The notes: generated by a model not told the origin, from the sequence alone. DNA of 64,000 bases from Akebia trifoliata (GCA_017979445.1 CM030706.1:30211330-30275329); one strand, 5' to 3'; shown: positions 10,801 through 22,077, numbered from the stretch's first letter. Program-made: numbers and translations.

Positions 10801-11039
10801 ACCAATAGGAGAACTCCATGTATGTACTTGAAAATTCCCACCTTTTGAGGGCATAATGGGAAGTTCTCTCACCTTTATAGATTATTATTAAAAACCAAAT
10901 AACCTTTTTGGTTTGCCTAGACCTTTTGAGAAGGGTATTCTTGAGTTTTTACAAAAAGGAAGTTGACCCTCCAATTATATGATACATTGGGTTTTTGTGG
11001 CTTATGAGGTATCAACATGTGTCATCATATGAAGAGGTG

Positions 11040-11195
11040 AGAGAATGGACTTGGAGTGGGCTTAGTGTTAGGCTTGGATTTGGGTTAGGATATGGACTTG
11101 GGTTTGGGTTAGGACATGGACTTGGGTTTGGGCTTAGGATGGACTTGGTTTTGGGTTTGGGATATGGATTTGGGTTAGGATATGGGTGATGGACA
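11040..11195. repeat. Short imperfect repeats of GGACTTGGGTTTGGG type
   Basis: Repeats such as ATGGACTTGGGTTTGGG follow each other with a spacing of about 30 bp. The open frame across it (10995-11189, plus) encodes a Gly/Leu-rich repeat peptide and is judged to be an artefact of the repeat. Confidence 0.6.
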
Positions 11196-11392
11196 TAGGT
11201 TTAAAGTGGATTAGGGACAAGGTATGGGCATGCAATGATATGAGATGTAATAAGTATGTATGCATGCATGAATAATGATGCCAAGTGGCAATGTGGGTCC
11301 ATTGAGAGGTTTAAGTCTAACTCAGAATCAATTCGAGGAAATTTGGATTTTCCTAACGGATTCGTACAAATTGGGGTGTCTACAATACCCCA

Positions 11393-11567
11393 ATTAAAGA
11401 TTAAAACACATCATCCAAAACATTACAAAGGTTTGGCTCAAATTATTATCTCAATATTACAGAACATTATAATATTCGTTCAAACAATTTCAATAGTTAT
11501 TTATAATTATGATTCAGCCCATATAAAATCTTAAATCCAAAAAATATAAATCTAACGAAAAAAAAAA
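11393..11567. repeat. Dispersed repeat, copy also at 36412-36596
   Basis: ATTAAAGATTAAAACACATC to AAATCCAAAAAATATAAA matches 36412-36596 with about 85-90% identity by eye. In both places it is followed directly by a family-2 MITE-like end (CTTCTATTGACACC or CTTCTATTAACACC), so the two may form one composite unit. Confidence 0.65.
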
Positions 11568-11955
11568 TGAGATAACTTCTATTGACACCTCAACTTTTGC
11601 TCATTCTCAATCATTGACTTATTTTCTTTATTTTTAACTGGGTGTCACAACGTGAAAAAAACCTATATTTGAGGGCCCAAGGTCGTCGAATTCCATAAAA
11701 TTTGACGGACCAAAGCGTCAAAATTTTCATTATAAACTTTTTTTTTGACAGTCCGAAAACATTAAATTAATGGGGGATGGGAGAAATTTGGTGGCTCTAA
11801 GCCGTCGAATTGGGGATCATCAAAAATTTCAACGGCCATAGGCCGTCAAAATTTGCTTTCTAAAATTTGTGGGATTTAGCCTGTCGAATTTTCTTGTCAA
11901 AATTTTCAATTTTCACATAATGTGTAATTAGTAAAAGCTGGAGTGTCAATAGCAA
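11568..11955. mobile_element. Family-2 MITE, long copy
   Basis: The terminal inverted repeats are ACTTCTATTGACACCTCAAC on the left and the inverted match ending at about 11955 (GGAGTGTCAATAGCAATTCT). The inside has several CCGTCGAATT-like and GTCAAAATTT-like motifs in alternating orientation. No coding sequence was seen. It could be a longer relative that gave rise to the short copies below. Confidence 0.55.
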
Positions 11956-12054
11956 TTCTAAAATAATTTGTATCTAACATCCATGTCATCAAATTTTCTC
12001 GGAGCTCATTGTCATTTCCAATCATAATATTGTTCAATTTCTTATATTTTTCAA

Positions 12055-12146
12055 GAGAGATTCTATTGTCACACCAACTTTCGCTAACAACACCACCATT
12101 CTTATATAAGTAAAAGTTGGTGTGGCAATATAAACTCTATTTTTAA
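12055..12146. mobile_element. Family-2 MITE, short copy
   Basis: GAGAGATTCTATTGTCACAC opens it, and AGTTGGTGTGGCAATATAAA closes it in inverted orientation. It is about 92 bp long with CTAACAACACCACCATTC inside. Confidence 0.65.
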
Positions 12147-12679
12147 ATTATGGTACTCCCGACTGAGAGTCCCTTCATGAAACTATTGACATTTACAACC
12201 TGTCACACAAATTGTGTGGAGTCGCTCCAACAAAATCATTGTGGCTCACGTGCTTGTCTCACTGATACATGAACTCATACCCACCTCTTGGTACCTACAC
12301 ACCAAAATCAGTTTGGCTGTTGTAACTAACAATTAAAGTGCCCCAAGGATAACTTCATGATAAAAGTTAAACCTTGAATCCGCAACACACAAAAATAAAA
12401 TGAATTTCCGTAAAAGAATTAAATTTCAGTTGATAATCTGAATAATAATTTAAACAACTCCTTTTTTTTTTTTTATCCAACATGGTAAACTGTCCAAAAA
12501 ATAGTAAAAGATTAAGAAATCTACCCAATGCATAAAATAACATAAAACATAGATTGAAAGTCGATTTCAACTCATAAGACGTTAAAAATGATGAAAAAAA
12601 TGAAAAAATATTAGAAGTAATAAGTTTCAAAGACTAAAATTTTCCCAAAATGATATTATAGATGAGTTTCATGTATATG

Positions 12680-13136
12680 TAGGATTGGCAACCGATGGGG
12701 TAAGATTTCTACCAAATCCATATCCGAATTGAAACATACACACTCATACCTGATTTATAATTCAAATTTTAGGATAATACCTAAATCCAAAATTTCACCC
12801 AAATTTTAGGTAAATAACCATACCTGATTTCTTAACTAATTCTTGGGTCACCCAAATTTTTACCCCCTCATTTTTTTTTTTAAAAATTTAAGAACAAAAA
12901 TTATATAATAAAAACTAATTATTTACATATAGAATATGAAATTACACTTTTGTTGCCGGGTAATCGGATAGGATATGATGTATATTCATATCTGGTCCAA
13001 CAAAAACTTTTGGGTAAATGGATATTGGGTAATATTAGCTGAATTCTTAATCGGCTAGAAAAATATGCTCATATCTGATTTATTCGGGTCGGATGAGTCG
13101 AGTAGACGGGTATTATCTAACCCATTGCAAGCCCTA
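12680..13136. mobile_element. hAT-type non-autonomous element with perfect 8-bp target duplication
   Basis: It starts TAGGATTGGCAAC and ends TTGCAAGCCCTA, imperfect inverted ends. TGTATATG stands directly on both sides (12672-12679 and 13137-13144), a perfect 8-bp duplication as made by hAT transposases. The interior has repeated CCAAATTTT and GGGTAAT-like strings and no coding frame. Ends with GGCAA and TTGCCAGCCC are common in plant hAT MITEs. Confidence 0.8.
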
Positions 13137-13144
13137 TGTATATG

Positions 13145-13995
13145 ATCCTATCAAAGGGTGGAGCTAGGATTTTGCCCACCTGAGTACAATTAAGAGTGAA
13201 AAATTTTTGTAGGGTAGTAGGAGTAGATTTTTTTAATCTGCAACTGCTATTTGTGTAATAAATCAAAAAAATTTCTAGACTTTGAAATTTTTTATGGTGG
13301 CAACTGTAAATCCACCCTTGTCCTATCATTTGCTTTTCAAATCATAATTTTAAATCTCATCCGAGTTGTCTCAATATCATCCACCAACAAAACGAGATGA
13401 CAAGCCGTTTCAAAAACATGGTTTGTTCTAATTTTAAGGCATTTTAAAAAAATTTGTTCGAGACAACTCAGTCATGCTCATGGACGACACGAGAAGTCAA
13501 AATGAGTTTTAAAATCATGTCTCAAATAGGTATTATAATAGAACTTTTGATGTCCTATCATAAAGTTATGCCTAATGGAAGCTAGGGTGTGGCCAATTGG
13601 GAGGATAAATGTGTTGTAAGTGGTAGGACCAATAGGTCAAATATAAAGTGCATATAAACCATCAAAGAATAAGTATTTTTTTTATAGCCTAAGCAATTTC
13701 ATTAAGCATAGTTATAGTTAGTCTTACAAATGTAAATTAGTAAGTCTAAGTAAAACTAAAACTAGCTAAAGAGAAAGTCCGGAACAATAGTACAAAAACG
13801 AGAGGGTGGTTTGTCGTCTATTACATAACATCAGACAAAAGAATAGACACAATCGACAATAGGGGGGACATCCCCTAAATAAGGGCGAAAATGATTTGAC
13901 TTTTCCATCCAAAAACTCCAAATCCAATGTAGAAACTATTGGAAAAACTCCAACCTTCAATTATTCAACAAAATCAATCAATAATAATATCTATA
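13145..13995. other. Non-coding stretch
   Basis: No gene or clear repeat is seen. Short open frames on the minus strand (13117-13329, 13766-13960) lack recognisable domains and are probably chance. Confidence 0.4.
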
Positions 13996-13997
13996 TT

Positions 13998-14127
13998 CAA
14001 GAGAACTACTATTGCAACACCAACTCTTACTAATACCATCCCAAGATATGTACTAATTCTTTCATAATTTACGTATGAATTGGGGTCGCGTTAGCAAAAG
14101 TTGAGGTGACAATAGATCTCTTTAAAT
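13998..14127. mobile_element. Family-2 MITE
   Basis: The left end is CTATTGCAACACCAACTC and the inverted right end GCAAAAGTTGAGGTGACAATAG. It is about 130 bp long. Confidence 0.65.
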
Positions 14128-14502
14128 TAATCTCTCTAAATAAATATCCCTAACGACTTGCTTGTTGTTACACCTCTTAACCATCCAACTCTAATTTTAT
14201 AGACAACATATTCCTCAATCGTCACATCATCCAAACAATCAAACTTTTTTTTTCCCCTAAATTAGAAATTCCAAATTTCAACTTATTAACAAACCAATCC
14301 TTCCTAAATATTTGACTTTATTTACATTATTTAGGGTTTCAACTTGGATTGGATTCTATTTCAATTATGAAAAATTAACATAAATAAAAGTAGAATTATT
14401 TGAAGGTTATCATACTGAAATACGTTAAATTTGGTTTATATCGCCTCCAATACAAATCCATTAGTTTCTTTGTTATTTGTGGTTGGTAGAAATCTGTGTT
14501 AC

Positions 14503-14600
14503 CACTACTAGAACAATTACAAACCAATGGTTCATATTATGTTGTGGAATTCAATGAACCCAAATTGTTCCTAAATTTATAGGAATCGTGAAGATACAAC
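14503..14600 (+). mobile_element. Possible single CACTA-type end
   Basis: CACTACTAGAACAATTAC at 14503 looks like a CACTA terminus and is followed by GAACCC/GGTTCA-type inverted short motifs. No partner end was found nearby, so this may be an orphan end or chance. Confidence 0.3.
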
Positions 14601-14716
14601 ATATTTTTCACAAACTAAAACCATCCTAAGCCAGATAAACTCGCACAAAAAAAAAAGAAAAAAACATTATTATTAATTATTAAAAAAAACCAAAAACACA
14701 ATCCATTAATAAAAGG

Positions 14717-14833
14717 AGAAAGATTCTATTACCACACCAACTTATACATTTGAAATCAAAAAACAATTAAGATAAAGTCTGATTTGATGTTCTATAAGTA
14801 AAAATTGGTGTGACAATAGAAGTTCATAGAGAG
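14717..14833. mobile_element. Family-2 MITE downstream of the CML gene
   Basis: The ends are TTCTATTACCACACCAACTT and the inverted AAATTGGTGTGACAATAGAA. It lies about 190 bp beyond the stop codon of the calmodulin-like gene and could be in its transcribed 3' region. Confidence 0.65.
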
Positions 14834-15019
14834 AGCGATCAACCAAATAACTACCGTTAATTTTGTAGTCAAAAGAACCCTCGATGTCACTTAAAGCAAA
14901 GAAAGAAAACCTAACAGCATTTATATACAAATTGCAGATCACTAAGAGATTCCCCCAATAAACCCTAAAACCAAACAGAACTTTGTCTTAAAATCAATTG
15001 GGATCCATCCATCAATCAG

Positions 15020-15628
15020 TCACTCTTGTTGTTGTGGTTCTTCATTCCTTGTTGGTGAAATCATAGCCGTTGATTGAGAAAAACCAGAACCCATCATCAT
15101 GATCTTAAATTCTTCAAAATTAATCGATCCATCACCATCACAATCAACACCACTGATCATCTTCTTACAATCTTCAATCGAACTATCATCCCCCAAATTT
15201 CTCAAAACCTTCTGCAATTCTTCTGGAGAAATCGACCCGTTCCGATCCAAATCGTAAACCAAGAACGCGTTCCTCAAATCCTCCAATTCCTTCACTGAGT
15301 CAACTCCATTCGTGTTCAACTCGATGAATTCGTTCAAATCGATGAACCCATCTCCATCTGAATCAACAATCTTCATCATCTTCTGTAATTCCTCCTCTGT
15401 TGCTTTGTAACCTAAATTTCCCATTATTAATCCAAGCTCTGACCATGAAATCTTTCCATCTCCATTAACATCGAATCTCTTAAACACATGTTCGAGATCT
15501 TCGATCTGAGTTTTCGAATCTGAATCTGAAGAAATCGATAACGATCGAAATGGGATTTCTTTTGAACTCTCGATTGGTGAAGAAGATTTGGGTTTTTTTC
15601 TCCTAGCGAGAAAAGATCGAATGCCCAT
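15020..15628 (-). CDS. Calmodulin-like protein, CML25/26 type, four EF-hands
   Basis: A 202-residue intronless protein that senses calcium by binding Ca2+ and then partner proteins; calmodulin-like proteins usually act in cytosol or nucleus. Four canonical EF-hand loops are visible: DVNGDGKISWSE (53-64), DSDGDGFIDLNE (89-100), DLDRNGSISPEE (126-137) and DCDGDGSINFEE (162-173). All have Asp at loop position 1 and Glu at 12, so all four should bind calcium. The first 42 residues are a basic, Ser-rich extension (MGIRSFLARRKKPK...), and the last 20 are a polar tail. The overall pattern (ELNTNGVD linker, FEEFKIMMM end) matches plant CML25/CML26, proteins of about 185-190 residues. The start at 15628 is the first ATG in frame. 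Gly2 might allow myristoylation, but the context is not strong. No canonical TATA box is obvious upstream. This is the only intact host gene I see. Confidence 0.93.
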   Translation of the reverse strand: MGIRSFLARRKKPKSSSPIESSKEIPFRSLSISSDSDSKTQIEDLEHVFKRFDVNGDGKISWSELGLIMGNLGYKATEEELQKMMKIVDSDGDGFIDLNEFIELNTNGVDSVKELEDLRNAFLVYDLDRNGSISPEELQKVLRNLGDDSSIEDCKKMISGVDCDGDGSINFEEFKIMMMGSGFSQSTAMISPTRNEEPQQQE

Positions 15629-17759
15629 GTTTTGGAGATTTGGGTTTTTCGAAATTTAACGATATAGAGAGATTTAGATGAACAAAAAGTCTGAAGATTG
15701 GGAAAGAATAAAAAGTCAGTTAGAACAAAAATTCTCCGAATATGTTTTTCCGCCTGAAGATCCGCTAGAATTAGCTGTGTGAGACGTGCTAGGGTTAATA
15801 GAAATCGCCAAATTTGGAGGACAGTTAGCTAAAATTAGCAATCGTGTATGTATGTTAGGGGAGAGAGAGAATTTCTTGGCCTAGACAAAGTCATGAGCTC
15901 AACTATTCTCAGGTTTTATTGGAGCTTACGTACAGCAAATCAAACTGTTGAGTGATTTATAGCCGTTAGATTGCATAATTTACCATAATAGGTCTGGAGT
16001 CAATTAAGGAAAATAATTAAAATTTGGGTGAATATTTGAGGTACTCTTTATGTTTTTAGATTTATGATATCATATTGAACAATCTAATTTACCATAAGAG
16101 TCGTGCTGGTTGACACAGGATTTACTATGATTCTCACAATTTTGACGTGGAGATGCATACATAACCATAGATGGTTTTTACTCGTATCGTGAGGAAACAC
16201 ATCTATAGTTATGTGCACATCCCATGTCAGACTTGAGAGAATCGCAATAAATACCCTGTGTCATTCCAACATTTTTCTTACCATAGTAGGTCTGGGGTCA
16301 ATTAAGGAAAATAATTAAATTTTGGATGAATATTTTAAATACTTCTTATTTTTTTAGATTGTTGATATAGTATTTGACTGAGGTAAACTAAGGAAAATAA
16401 TTAAATATGGGGTGATATAGACACACCCCTCTATGTTTTGGTGAATTTTTGAGCGATCTCTTATATTTTCAAAAATAAAAAAAATGATGACATACCCCTA
16501 GTTCTCAGTAGTCTCTGTGAGAATAATATAAATGACTTACATGGCATATTCCTCAAGTTGTTACTAAAAATCTTTTAATTTGTTCACCAAAACCAATCTC
16601 TTCAACTTTCCAATAAGGTTTATTATATTTTTGAACGAAAAAAATCAAGAAAAACTAATATGGAATAACGTAAGAAAAAATTTATGCTAAGTCTTGAACT
16701 TTACGTTTTCTTTCCTTCAACTTCCAAAACTTAAAAAGTTAAATAAATTTTTTGGGTATAAAAATCAAAAGTTTTCTATTAGACATTGAAAGCGGTGGAT
16801 TAAAGATTATAAGAACTTGATTGTTTGGGAGAAAATGGCAGGTTTTTGGGTTAGAGTTGAAGATGAAGGCATTTAAGTCATTTAGATTACTCTTTCAGAG
16901 AAGACCTTTGTTAAGGGGTTTTTCCAAATTAAAAAAAAAAAAAAAGAAAAGGGTATCTCTAATGTTGAGGGAGGAGCTTTTCTAAATCACTCGGAGGACG
17001 TGAGGTATGCCACGTGGTATTTGGAACATCAAAATCTTGTGGTCTAGGAGATAGTGAAAATTAACTCGCTAACGGTCCTTCGGTGCGACGAAATAACCAG
17101 GAAGCTTCGAATATGACCTTTTTCCATAGGCAATGTTGCTGTCAGCTACAGTACAGATCATCTTAAAATCAAAACTCTAGACTTTTCCTCGAAATTTCAC
17201 AGCACAAATCTCAATAAAGACGAAAAGTAAAAGATATTAATTATGAAGAAAATAGAGCGATTCTTTATTAAATTTCCCTTTCCGGCGTTTACTAATTTAA
17301 AAAAAATAAAACAATTATTTTGTTGGATGGGGTTTGACACGAGAGAATCCAACGAAGAATTAAATAATGCCACGCATACTCTTTCTTTAGTTGGAAACAA
17401 AGTCGTCCAACGACCTTAAACCTAAAAAATAACCTTTAAATATGAAAGGTCGTGAAAGTTTCAAAAAAAAGCGCTCCAGCTTTAAGGGGGCGGAGAAACC
17501 ATGAAAAGTGGAGGGGAACCAATAAAGAACTAATAGTGGAAAACGGAAATTTCTACAAGCATCGCGTCTCAACTTATTAAGCTGTACACGGATAATCTCA
17601 CCCATCAACAGTTTAGATTTATAATTGTTGTCAATGGATCGGATCAGATCCCAAAATCTGATCCATTTTGAACTGATAAATCCATATACAGATCAAGGAT
17701 TTCATAACTTGTCATTGAATGGATCAACCATACATCAATTTAATAGAGGTTGAATCAGA
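15629..17759. other. Upstream region of the CML gene and intergenic DNA
   Basis: About 2 kb without a supported gene. The text around 15960-16090 (GGTCTGGAGTCAATTAAGG, then AGGTACTCTT) is repeated at about 16270-16370, a local duplication. Small minus-strand frames at 17197-17608 have no known domain. Promoter elements for CML would lie at the left border, but I cannot define them. Confidence 0.4.
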
Positions 17760-17764
17760 ACCAA

Positions 17765-17960
17765 CTAGTGTTAAGGAATCCTTCAAAAAAAGGGAGAGGT
17801 TTTGAATTCAAACTCCCTCATTGGCCACTCACAAGAACTACTTACCTGGTATGCTTGATTTGTAGGGGATTGCATGTGCCCAAGGGATTTGGGCGAGATA
17901 TGGTGCTCTAAAATGTCAATTGCCTTGCCTTTGCTATTCAAGCCTACATGTGCGGAATCC
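17765..17960 (+). repeat. Possible tRNA-type SINE fragment
   Basis: GGTTTTGAATTCAAACTCCC at about 17798 resembles a polymerase III B box as seen in plant Au-like SINEs, and the segment ends before an A-run near 17970. The A box is not clear. Low certainty. Confidence 0.3.
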
Positions 17961-18124
17961 CATCATTAAAAAAAAGGGATTCAATAGGATATTGTGTCTG
18001 ATAATATGTAAATGAAGTATCTATATTGGATATTTTATTTAAGGATGGAGTTCGATGGACAAAATTGTAGACAAAGTGTTTTGCCCATTTCTAGTTCGCT
18101 TGATGCTCAAGTTTTATAGTATAG

Positions 18125-18560
18125 ATAGCAGATAGTACCACCCTTTTTGGATCCGAATAACTGTATGCAGTTGGAGTGACTCCCACGTACCCATCTATTC
18201 ACTATAACCTACCGAACTAGTAGAAAAAACCTATCGACCAAAGGTAGAAAAGGTGTCTATGAGGTAATCGATAACTACCAACTCGGAGCCAAGATAGGGA
18301 AGTGCGGCCATCCCGATACCGACCCCCCTCTAGAATGGGACTTGGTCGGGATTCGGGATATCCAGCTTCTAACAGACGGTTGGTACACAAGACGGCTGTG
18401 ATGAGCTCTGCCCGTTCCCTAAAGGCGAGTCAAAGGGATAACGGATGTCGAGCGCCCAGTAGGCAGAAGGAAAGCCGGTGACTACCCGGTGAGCCCTTTC
18501 CGACCGGCATGCCAAGCTATACTGCGACGGTGGCTCCATACGGGGGACAAAAGGGTGTGG
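18125..18560. other. GC-rich island, possibly organelle-derived insert
   Basis: This stretch is near 50% GC in a neighbourhood near 30%. It has no open frame and contains structured-looking strings such as AGCCGGTGACTACCCGGTGAG and GTGCGGCCATCCCGATACCG. The composition and style resemble plant mitochondrial non-coding DNA or a group II intron part, so a nuclear insert of mitochondrial DNA is my best guess. I cannot name the source region. Confidence 0.4.
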
Positions 18561-18589
18561 GAGGGAGATTTGGATTCAAGTTAGGGATG

Positions 18590-18880
18590 CCCCAGCTAAA
18601 AGTTTCGAAATGACTTGATTTTTTGTGAAGATGATCTCTATAGAGATAATTCTCATAAAAAATCTACCCATTCTGAAATTTCTAACCCTAGTTTACAAGT
18701 TGAAGAATCATGGACCTTCTATTTTTACTGTTAGTTTGTAAACTACTTTTGATGGGTTAGAAGTTTAGGAATGGACTAGTTTTTTGTGAGGATTTTCTCA
18801 CTATAAAATTATCCTTACAAAAAATCAGCCCATTTCAAAATATTAGCTGTATAAGACAAAATTTTGTCTACCCAACATTA
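18590..18880. mobile_element. Double-hairpin MITE, family 1, decayed copy 4
   Basis: Two hairpin halves are recognisable: TTTTTGTGAAGATGATCTCT with its partner at about 18600-18680, and TTTTTTGTGAGG... with AAAAAATCAGCCCATTTC at about 18765-18840. The centre has ATGGACCTTCTATTTTTAC in place of the GGACCGTCC centre. It immediately follows the GC-rich island. Confidence 0.7.
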
Positions 18881-19309
18881 TCCTTTATTTAAATATATAT
18901 TGTGTGTGAGGAGAGAAAATTTTAGTCCAAGTAGCAAAACGTTTGAAGAACAATGTTCTCAACCCGAATCAAGCTCAAGTCTAGACGTTATCAAATGGAT
19001 CCCAATGCCGATAAGGAAATAAGGAGATATACTCAACATCAGAAATGTCTAGATGACTCATTAATGATCAATATTGACTTTAAGTGGTTGACATGTTGAG
19101 ATAATTAATATGAAAATTTGACAAATGACCTACGTCACCTTGGTATGGAATGACAAGTCAAATTGAACACGTGTTAATCCTCAAATATATTTTAAACTTT
19201 ATAAATAAGAGTTCATTTGAAGTTAAAATGATGCACAATGTTTGTTAAATTATACCCATTATAATATAAAAAATTAATACTACTTTGATCGTTAAAGTGC
19301 AATCATGGA

Positions 19310-19680
19310 CAGGGGCGGAGCCATGATTTCCTTGTAGTGGGGACAAATTATAGTTAGTTGTATAGTTGAAAAACTTGAAGATGATTGATTTTAGGGAGAA
19401 ATTTAGAGATTTTTTTGTTAGAAGTTGAAGAAAAAGATAATTAGGTAATTTTCAATTAGTATATGAGAAGGCCCGGTCAAGAGGCAATGTCATCAGCAAA
19501 AAATTGAAGAGGAGGGGGGGGGGGGCAAAAATTGGAGGGAGGTGAGGGTGTGGGGACAAATGAGGAGAGAGGTGAGGGAGTGGGGACAAATAGGGCATGT
19601 AATTAGTTGAAAATATAGGGGTGTCTCAAAGTTCAGTGAGGGCAATTGCCCCCACTAGCTCCTTACCAACTCCACCCCTG
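19310..19680. mobile_element. hAT-type MITE with near-perfect 8-bp duplication
   Basis: It starts CAGGGGCGGAGCCA and ends CCAACTCCACCCCTG, matching inverted ends common to plant hAT MITEs. The flanks are ATCATGGA (19302-19309) and ATCACGGA (19681-19688), 7 of 8 identical. The inside is purine-rich with GGGGACAAAT repeated three times and a run of G near 19515. It has no coding frame. Confidence 0.8.
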
Positions 19681-19834
19681 ATCACGGACTCTCATTGATG
19701 AAGGAGTAATCAATCAACCATGAGAATCTTATCAAAGCAAGGAAGCTACAAAGATAGAGGTAGAAACAATATTTTGGATCTGTATGTATCATATTCTTTT
19801 TTATATAATTTTATCAAATCAAATAGGAATATTA

Positions 19835-19900
19835 CAACCCCAAGGGATTGGCCTGGTGGCAAGTCAAGTCTTGATAAGCTCCTTAGAAAGATTAAGGCGT
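19835..19900 (+). repeat. Possible short SINE fragment
   Basis: CCCAAGGGATTGGCCTGGTG resembles the 5' part (A box) of a common plant tRNA-type SINE. The rest does not continue, so it would be a truncated copy. Confidence 0.3.
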
Positions 19901-20384
19901 TATTTATTAAACTGAAAAAAATAAGTGTTGAATGACTTTAAGTGTTGAAACTTATAAGCTCTGAAATTAAGTGTTGAAAAGTTATTTGTTTAGATGCAAA
20001 AATAGTGTTGAATTCATTAAAATTAAGCGCTAAATTTATAGAATCATGTTTGTTACACATTGTTGAAACTGGTAAATTATCTTTTTTATTCTCACAATCA
20101 TATTATACATTGTTTGCATGTTTCAAATGCTTATTTCTTATAAAATTAAAATACAATTCATTTTTAAATAATAAGTAATACTCAAATTTTCAATTTCTAA
20201 ATAATAATTTTTATTTTTAAAATCCCACAAATTTCAAATTAAAAACAATAATGTTATACAAATCACCAAAAATTGAAATCAACATTGAAAGAACTTAATT
20301 TTGGATGAATAAATTTGTATGAAAATGAGGATGTGTAAATTATAAAAGCACCTCACAAATTAATAACGGTAACCCATACTATAG

Positions 20385-20715
20385 CCAAATTTTTTTTGTC
20401 TTATATGGGTTAAAGTTTTTGGAATGAGCCAATTTTTGGTGAGAATGATCAATATGGTCTAGAGATCATATTCACCAAAAATCAGCTCATTTTGAAACTT
20501 CTAACCACATTAAAATTGGTTTTTTTTAAAAAAAAAAAAGACAGATTTATGATTTTGAACTTGTTTTGATGAAGTTAGAAGTTTCGGGATGGGCTGATTT
20601 TTTGTGAGAATGATCTCCTCGTTGTAGAGATCATCCTCACAAAAAATCAACTCATTCCAAAACTTTTAACCCATATAAGACAACAATTCAACCATGGTGT
20701 GGGTTTATTAATTTG
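20385..20715. mobile_element. Double-hairpin MITE, family 1, decayed copy 5
   Basis: GTCTTATATGGGTTAAAG on the left and AACCCATATAAGACAACA on the right are inverted. Each arm holds a hairpin (AATTTTTGGTGAGAATGATC with its partner, and GATTTTTTGTGAGAATGATC with its partner). AT-rich centre near 20520-20560. Confidence 0.75.
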
Positions 20716-21429
20716 TGGGGTGCTTATATAATTATCCATGGGATATAAGACGTATAAGGGCAAACTTATACATGCCGATAAAAAAAGTGCTTACTGTTTC
20801 AACGCAAAAATTAAGCATCAAAATAGTATTAAATTTTTTTCATTTATTTTTAATTATAAGCGTTGAAAATATGAAGTAAACAAATACACTAATTTGACAA
20901 AAGATACTTAAATTTTATTTTTCAGCATTAAACATTGAAAATTAGCGCAAACTAACAGCTTCTACGTCAAGGGTTTGAAACTACACTAAACAATAAATGA
21001 ATTCCTGGGGACTATCCTTCTAGGGTCAAGTTGACCCTAGACTCAACCACTTGCACTTAGGACTATTGCAGTAGGATCAACCCAAAATATTGATTTTGGA
21101 CTGGTTTGGATCTAAAATAACATATGTTATAATCAAATCGGGTTCAGAGCTTAAAATGGTAGATCTAATAAATTCTTTAATGGGATCAGTACTAAAAAAA
21201 AATCCGAACCCAATCCATTGACAGTTCTCACTACTGTCTCTTTCATTCCAAACTTTAATACTAACGGGCGGTGCTTTTCTTTAAGGAGCTTTTACAGAAA
21301 TTGGCCTTTACCCGTGCTAGTCGGTGGACCACTGTCAACTTTTATTTCGGTACCAAACTTCTAATAAATTAAGAGTCCGACTAGCCTTACTCGATTAGTA
21401 AGGATTTCATCCTCACTAAGGGCTGGGCT
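20716..21429. other. Intergenic DNA with a perfect 11-bp palindrome
   Basis: No gene seen. TCTAGGGTCAA and its perfect complement are separated by one G at 21019-21041. Confidence 0.5.
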
Positions 21430-21710
21430 CAACTTGTAGCATCCAAAAACATGAATCAATGCTTCAGGCCGTAGAGGACAAAATTATATGAACTTTGAAA
21501 AAACAAAATCTCAAAAATAATTAATTTTGACCGTTGGATTTAATTTTAAGTTTAGGAGTTATGTGAAAGTTTAGTAGTCATTCATTTTCAAAATCTTTGA
21601 TCAACTTAAAAAAAAAAATTCAATTTGTTTTTAGATCTGTTTTTTTTTTTCTTTTTTTAACAACTTAGAAGACAGTGGTGTTGGATTAAGTTACTTAGGA
21701 AAATATTTCT
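21430..21710. repeat. Dispersed repeat (three copies in window), copy 1
   Basis: The ordered motifs GAGGACAAAATT, TTAATTTTGA, GTTTAGTAGTCATTCATTTTC and GTGGTGTTGGATTA recur around 22905-23040 (partial) and 39530-39735. The identity is low, so this is an old family. I do not recognise the family. Confidence 0.5.
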
Positions 21711-22077
21711 CATAAATAAAAGTTAGCTCTAAAAAGATAAAAAATAAAATAATTAGTAAATAAACATTTGTAGGTCCTGTTGTTGGAAAATGTTGAAAAG
21801 AAAAGCTATCACGTGCTAGTTACGTGACTGGATTAAAAATATTCAAATAATTCCAATTACATCCTCTCCCTCCACCGACCTATACAGATAGTGTTGGCAA
21901 CTCTACAACGACCACAAACTTGTCTCGAAAACGATATGAAATTAATTGGTTTGGGTTGAGTTTAATCATATTCAGGTTGGGTCAATCCATCTAACTCATT
22001 TTAACATATTTAATTATTGTGTTTGTTACTAATGTGTCGTATTGACCACATACAATCCGACCCATATATGGGTCTTG

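Larger units (their letters stand above)
9427..11384 (-). mobile_element. Second gypsy (Tat-like) LTR, related to 5369-7806
   Basis: It begins on the minus strand with TGTAGACACCCCAATTTGTA at 11384. Near 9430-9620 it has the same ordered motifs as the first LTR: TTTGGAGTC, GGGTGTGAATGG-CACCCGAA, GTGACTCTC, and GGAAGGTGTTAGGCA. The left border (TG at 9427) is my best estimate; no matching 5-bp duplication was found. Two minus-strand open frames at 10442-10841 overlap each other inside a tandemly repeated part and are not genes. Confidence 0.65.

Noticed and set aside
10442..10841. Two overlapping minus-strand frames with internal repeats
   Set aside because: They overlap in different frames across a two-copy repeat inside an LTR.
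15074..15298. Plus-strand frame over the CML gene
   Set aside because: It is an antisense shadow of the EF-hand coding region.
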